Part shown: positions 62,056 through 64,000 of the stretch, one piece after another | Layout: every line of letters begins with the position of its first letter | Position numbering within the stretch: the stretch's first letter is position 1 | NCBI GenBank assembly: GCA_963210315.1 | Contig: OY723252.1 | Span: forward strand, 124,001 to 188,000 | Reading direction: 5' to 3' | From: Rhynchopus euleeides | Lineage: Eukaryota > Euglenozoa > Diplonemea > Diplonemida > Diplonemidae | DNA: 64,000 nucleotides | Notes under the pieces: model-generated | What the model was told of the DNA's origin: nothing | The model's database searches: none | Seen by the model: only the letters and a program-made list of their open reading frames with translations | Program-made: the position numbers and the translations under genes

Positions 62056-62753
62056 CCGTCACTCAAGTTTTGTTGGTGGGGTAATATATTGGTGGGGTAC
62101 TAATTTGGTGGATTTGGGGCTCTGAAAAAAGTTGGTGGGTTATTACCCCACCAACATAATTACCCCTGGGGCGCATTGTACTTGGCGATTTTTTCTGGCA
62201 CCTGGGATTTGGAGCCCCCTGCCCACCCACCCCGACTGCGCGTACGCATGTGCGTACGCCGTCCGCACTTTCTGAAACCGCGCTGCGTACGCGTACGCAG
62301 AAATTGCGTACGGCTGGTATTCCAGGTCTCTCAGCACACAGTAGGCCACCCAGTAGGCTGAGCCCTGGCCTTTGCTCTTGCCTTTCACAGACGGTTCCTT
62401 CGCGCACAAGTGCAAAAGGTACGATTACCTACTCGAAGGCTCGAAGGCTGCTGAGGTTGACGACCGATTTGGTGTGCGGACATGGCCGTCTCTTGTACTA
62501 CATAGACTGCCGTTTGCAGGCGCCGCACGCCCACGCGTACGCCGTATGCATTTTCTGGAAAACGTAGCCATCAGCCGGGCCCCTTAGGCGTTCGCCACGA
62601 AAACGGTAGTCAGCGATGCGCATTGGGGTAATAAATTGGTGGGGTAGATTTGTTGGTGGGGTAAATATGTTGGTGGGGTACTAATTTGGTGGATTTGGGG
62701 GTTCTGGAAGAAGTTGGTGGGTTATTACCCCACCAACATTACTTGAGTGACGG
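62056..62753. mobile_element. T5: TA-target element with CCGTCACTCAAGT ends
   Basis: Inverted ends CCGTCACTCAAGT and ACTTGAGTGACGG, each flanked by TA, extended inward by TGTTGGTGGGGTAATA and complement. GTTGGTGGGTTATTACCCC motifs occur near both ends. The core has CGTACGC-rich palindromes (62230-62320, 62535-62545). No transposase is recognised. Confidence 0.75.
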
Positions 62754-63106
62754 TAAATATCGGATTCGAGTCCATCACACTGTTCTGCGCAGCAGCCACC
62801 GCCACCAGGAGAGGCGCCGGACGTCTCCACACACTCGTGGTTCCTGGAGGTGTCGCGAACAAACCAAGCATCCTGCTGCCCTTGATGACGGCCTGCACCG
62901 CACATCCCTCATCACATGGACACACGGAGCATTTTTTTTGGCAACAGTGCAGACCGCACCTTGGCACCTTGCATGCTATCTCCCGCTGTCCATCCAGACG
63001 TTGCACATCCAGACACACGTGAATCTTTCTAGCATTAGAAACCTCCTGTGGCACAAACACACACACACAGGGTGGCTAGGATCCGTGCGGGGTTAACCCA
63101 CCTTAA
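62754..63106. other. Unassigned spacer ending in an uninterrupted GGGTTAACCC unit
   Basis: No gene is recognised. The right part (63069-63106) reads GGGTGGCTAGG..CCGTGC.GGGTTAACCCACC, the empty-site version of the sequence flanking T1. Confidence 0.55.
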
Positions 63107-63115
63107 AAAGTGATC

Positions 63116-63210
<95 letters not shown>
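63107..63210. repeat. (CA)n microsatellite between two GGGTTAACCC units
   Basis: An uninterrupted AC/CA run of about 100 bases. The units at 63069-63116 and 63210-63260 on either side are near-identical direct repeats; a shorter CA run follows the second. Confidence 0.95.
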
Positions 63211-63211
<1 letters not shown>

Positions 63212-63292
63212 GGTGGGCTAGGACCCGTGCAGGGTTAACCCACCTAAAAAGTGATCAACACACACACACACACACACACGCGAATCTTTATA

Positions 63293-63979
63293 CCGTATAC
63301 CTGGGACCCCCCGTGTATAAGTCCCCCCCCCTTACCCCCGTGTTTAAGTCCCCCCCTGGGGGGCTGGCAGGGGGGGGACTTAAACACAGGTGGACCTAAA
63401 CACGGGGGTGGGCTGGTCTGGAGGGTCATCAGGTGGCCGCTAGGCCACCTGGTGCCCTCCAGGTGCTGTCAGAGTCGAAAAGTGGGGTGCCAAAGTCCAT
63501 CCGGACCGGAATCACCCCCCTGCGACGGAAGCGGAAGAGGTCACATTGGTCTCCACCGTGCCACCCCCGTGTTTAAGCCCCCCCTGTGTTTAGGTCCGCC
63601 CCCCCCGTGTTTAAGTCCCCCCCGGCCGAAAATCGCCTCCAGGGGGGGACTTAAACACGGGGGGTCCCAGGTACGTAAATATTATGGAACGGGCCCATTT
63701 TTGCCCGGTCCGTTCCATAATATTTACGTTCCATAATATTTACAGGGCCAGTTGGGGACTCGGTGGTGAGGGTGGCTTGCCTCAGGAATCGCGCGAAAAG
63801 TGCACGAGTAGGTCCCGTCAGGGACTCTGTATGCCGTCCGATCACCTGGCCCAAGTCCCCGAGTCGCAGAAAGCCCTGTAAATATTATGGAACGAAAAAA
63901 ATCTGGAACGCCAACCCACCAGCGTTCCAAAATATTTACGTTCCATAATATTTACGTTCCAAAATATTTACGTATACGG
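63293..63979. mobile_element. T3b: second CCGTATACG element, interrupted by T2
   Basis: Without T2 this matches T3a (54382-54710) almost base for base. TA on both sides. Confidence 0.85.
63300..63671. mobile_element. T2: 372-base TA-target element with CCTGGGACC ends
   Basis: Ends CCTGGGACCCCCCGTGT and complement, with internal GTGTTTAAGTCCCCCC repeats. Inserted in T3b: CCGTA-TA-[T2]-TA-CGTAAAT, where T3a has CCGTATACGTAAAT uninterrupted. This fixes the TA duplication exactly. Confidence 0.9.
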
Positions 63980-64000
63980 TATATTAGTGTAGACACACAC

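Overview
The window is eukaryotic nuclear DNA from a flagellated protist. The evidence is a radial-spoke head gene split by GT-AG introns, U-box, CUE, WD40 and leucine-rich-repeat proteins, and very large repeat-filled spacers. Two gene fragments belong to a membrane-anchored class III nucleotidyl-cyclase-like family, with the NLRxYRPYLP linker and an SFNA...GD...MRRF cyclase core. I associate that family with Euglenozoa, and nearly all host genes lie on one strand, so a euglenozoan such as a diplonemid is my best guess. This is an inference from family recognition and layout; no spliced-leader site or taxonomic marker proves it.

Layout: (1) 1-1,053 is a membrane cyclase-family gene running off the left edge. 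(2) 1.05-6.5 kb is repeats, including a 1.2 kb element with long inverted arms. (3) 6.6-8.1 kb is a secreted/type I membrane protein with a cytosolic U-box-like domain. (4) 8.1-24.3 kb is repeats. It holds an intact hAT-like transposase with a USP-like N-terminal region (13.3-17.1 kb) and a 2.26 kb long-inverted-repeat transposon inserted in a small MITE. (5) 24.3-51.2 kb is the gene-dense part, all on the minus strand: a cyclase-domain fragment, a CUE-like protein, a DUF4116-repeat protein, an LRR protein, radial spoke protein 4/6, two duplicated jacalin-lectin genes flanking a WD40 gene, and a second CUE-like protein. (6) 51.2-64 kb is a graveyard of satellites and nested transposons. Several insertions can be read base by base because their empty target sites survive elsewhere in the window.

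Ubiquitin-related folds recur. Three otherwise unrelated repeat proteins (DUF4116, WD40, jacalin) begin with the same kind of ubiquitin-like N-terminal module. Two proteins pair CUE-like domains with a shared C-terminal domain I do not recognise, marked by WWN and EGDE motifs. One protein has a membrane-anchored U-box-like domain, and the hAT transposase carries a USP-like segment. Joint function is speculative, but the shared modules are visible in the sequence and are the most promising undescribed signal here.
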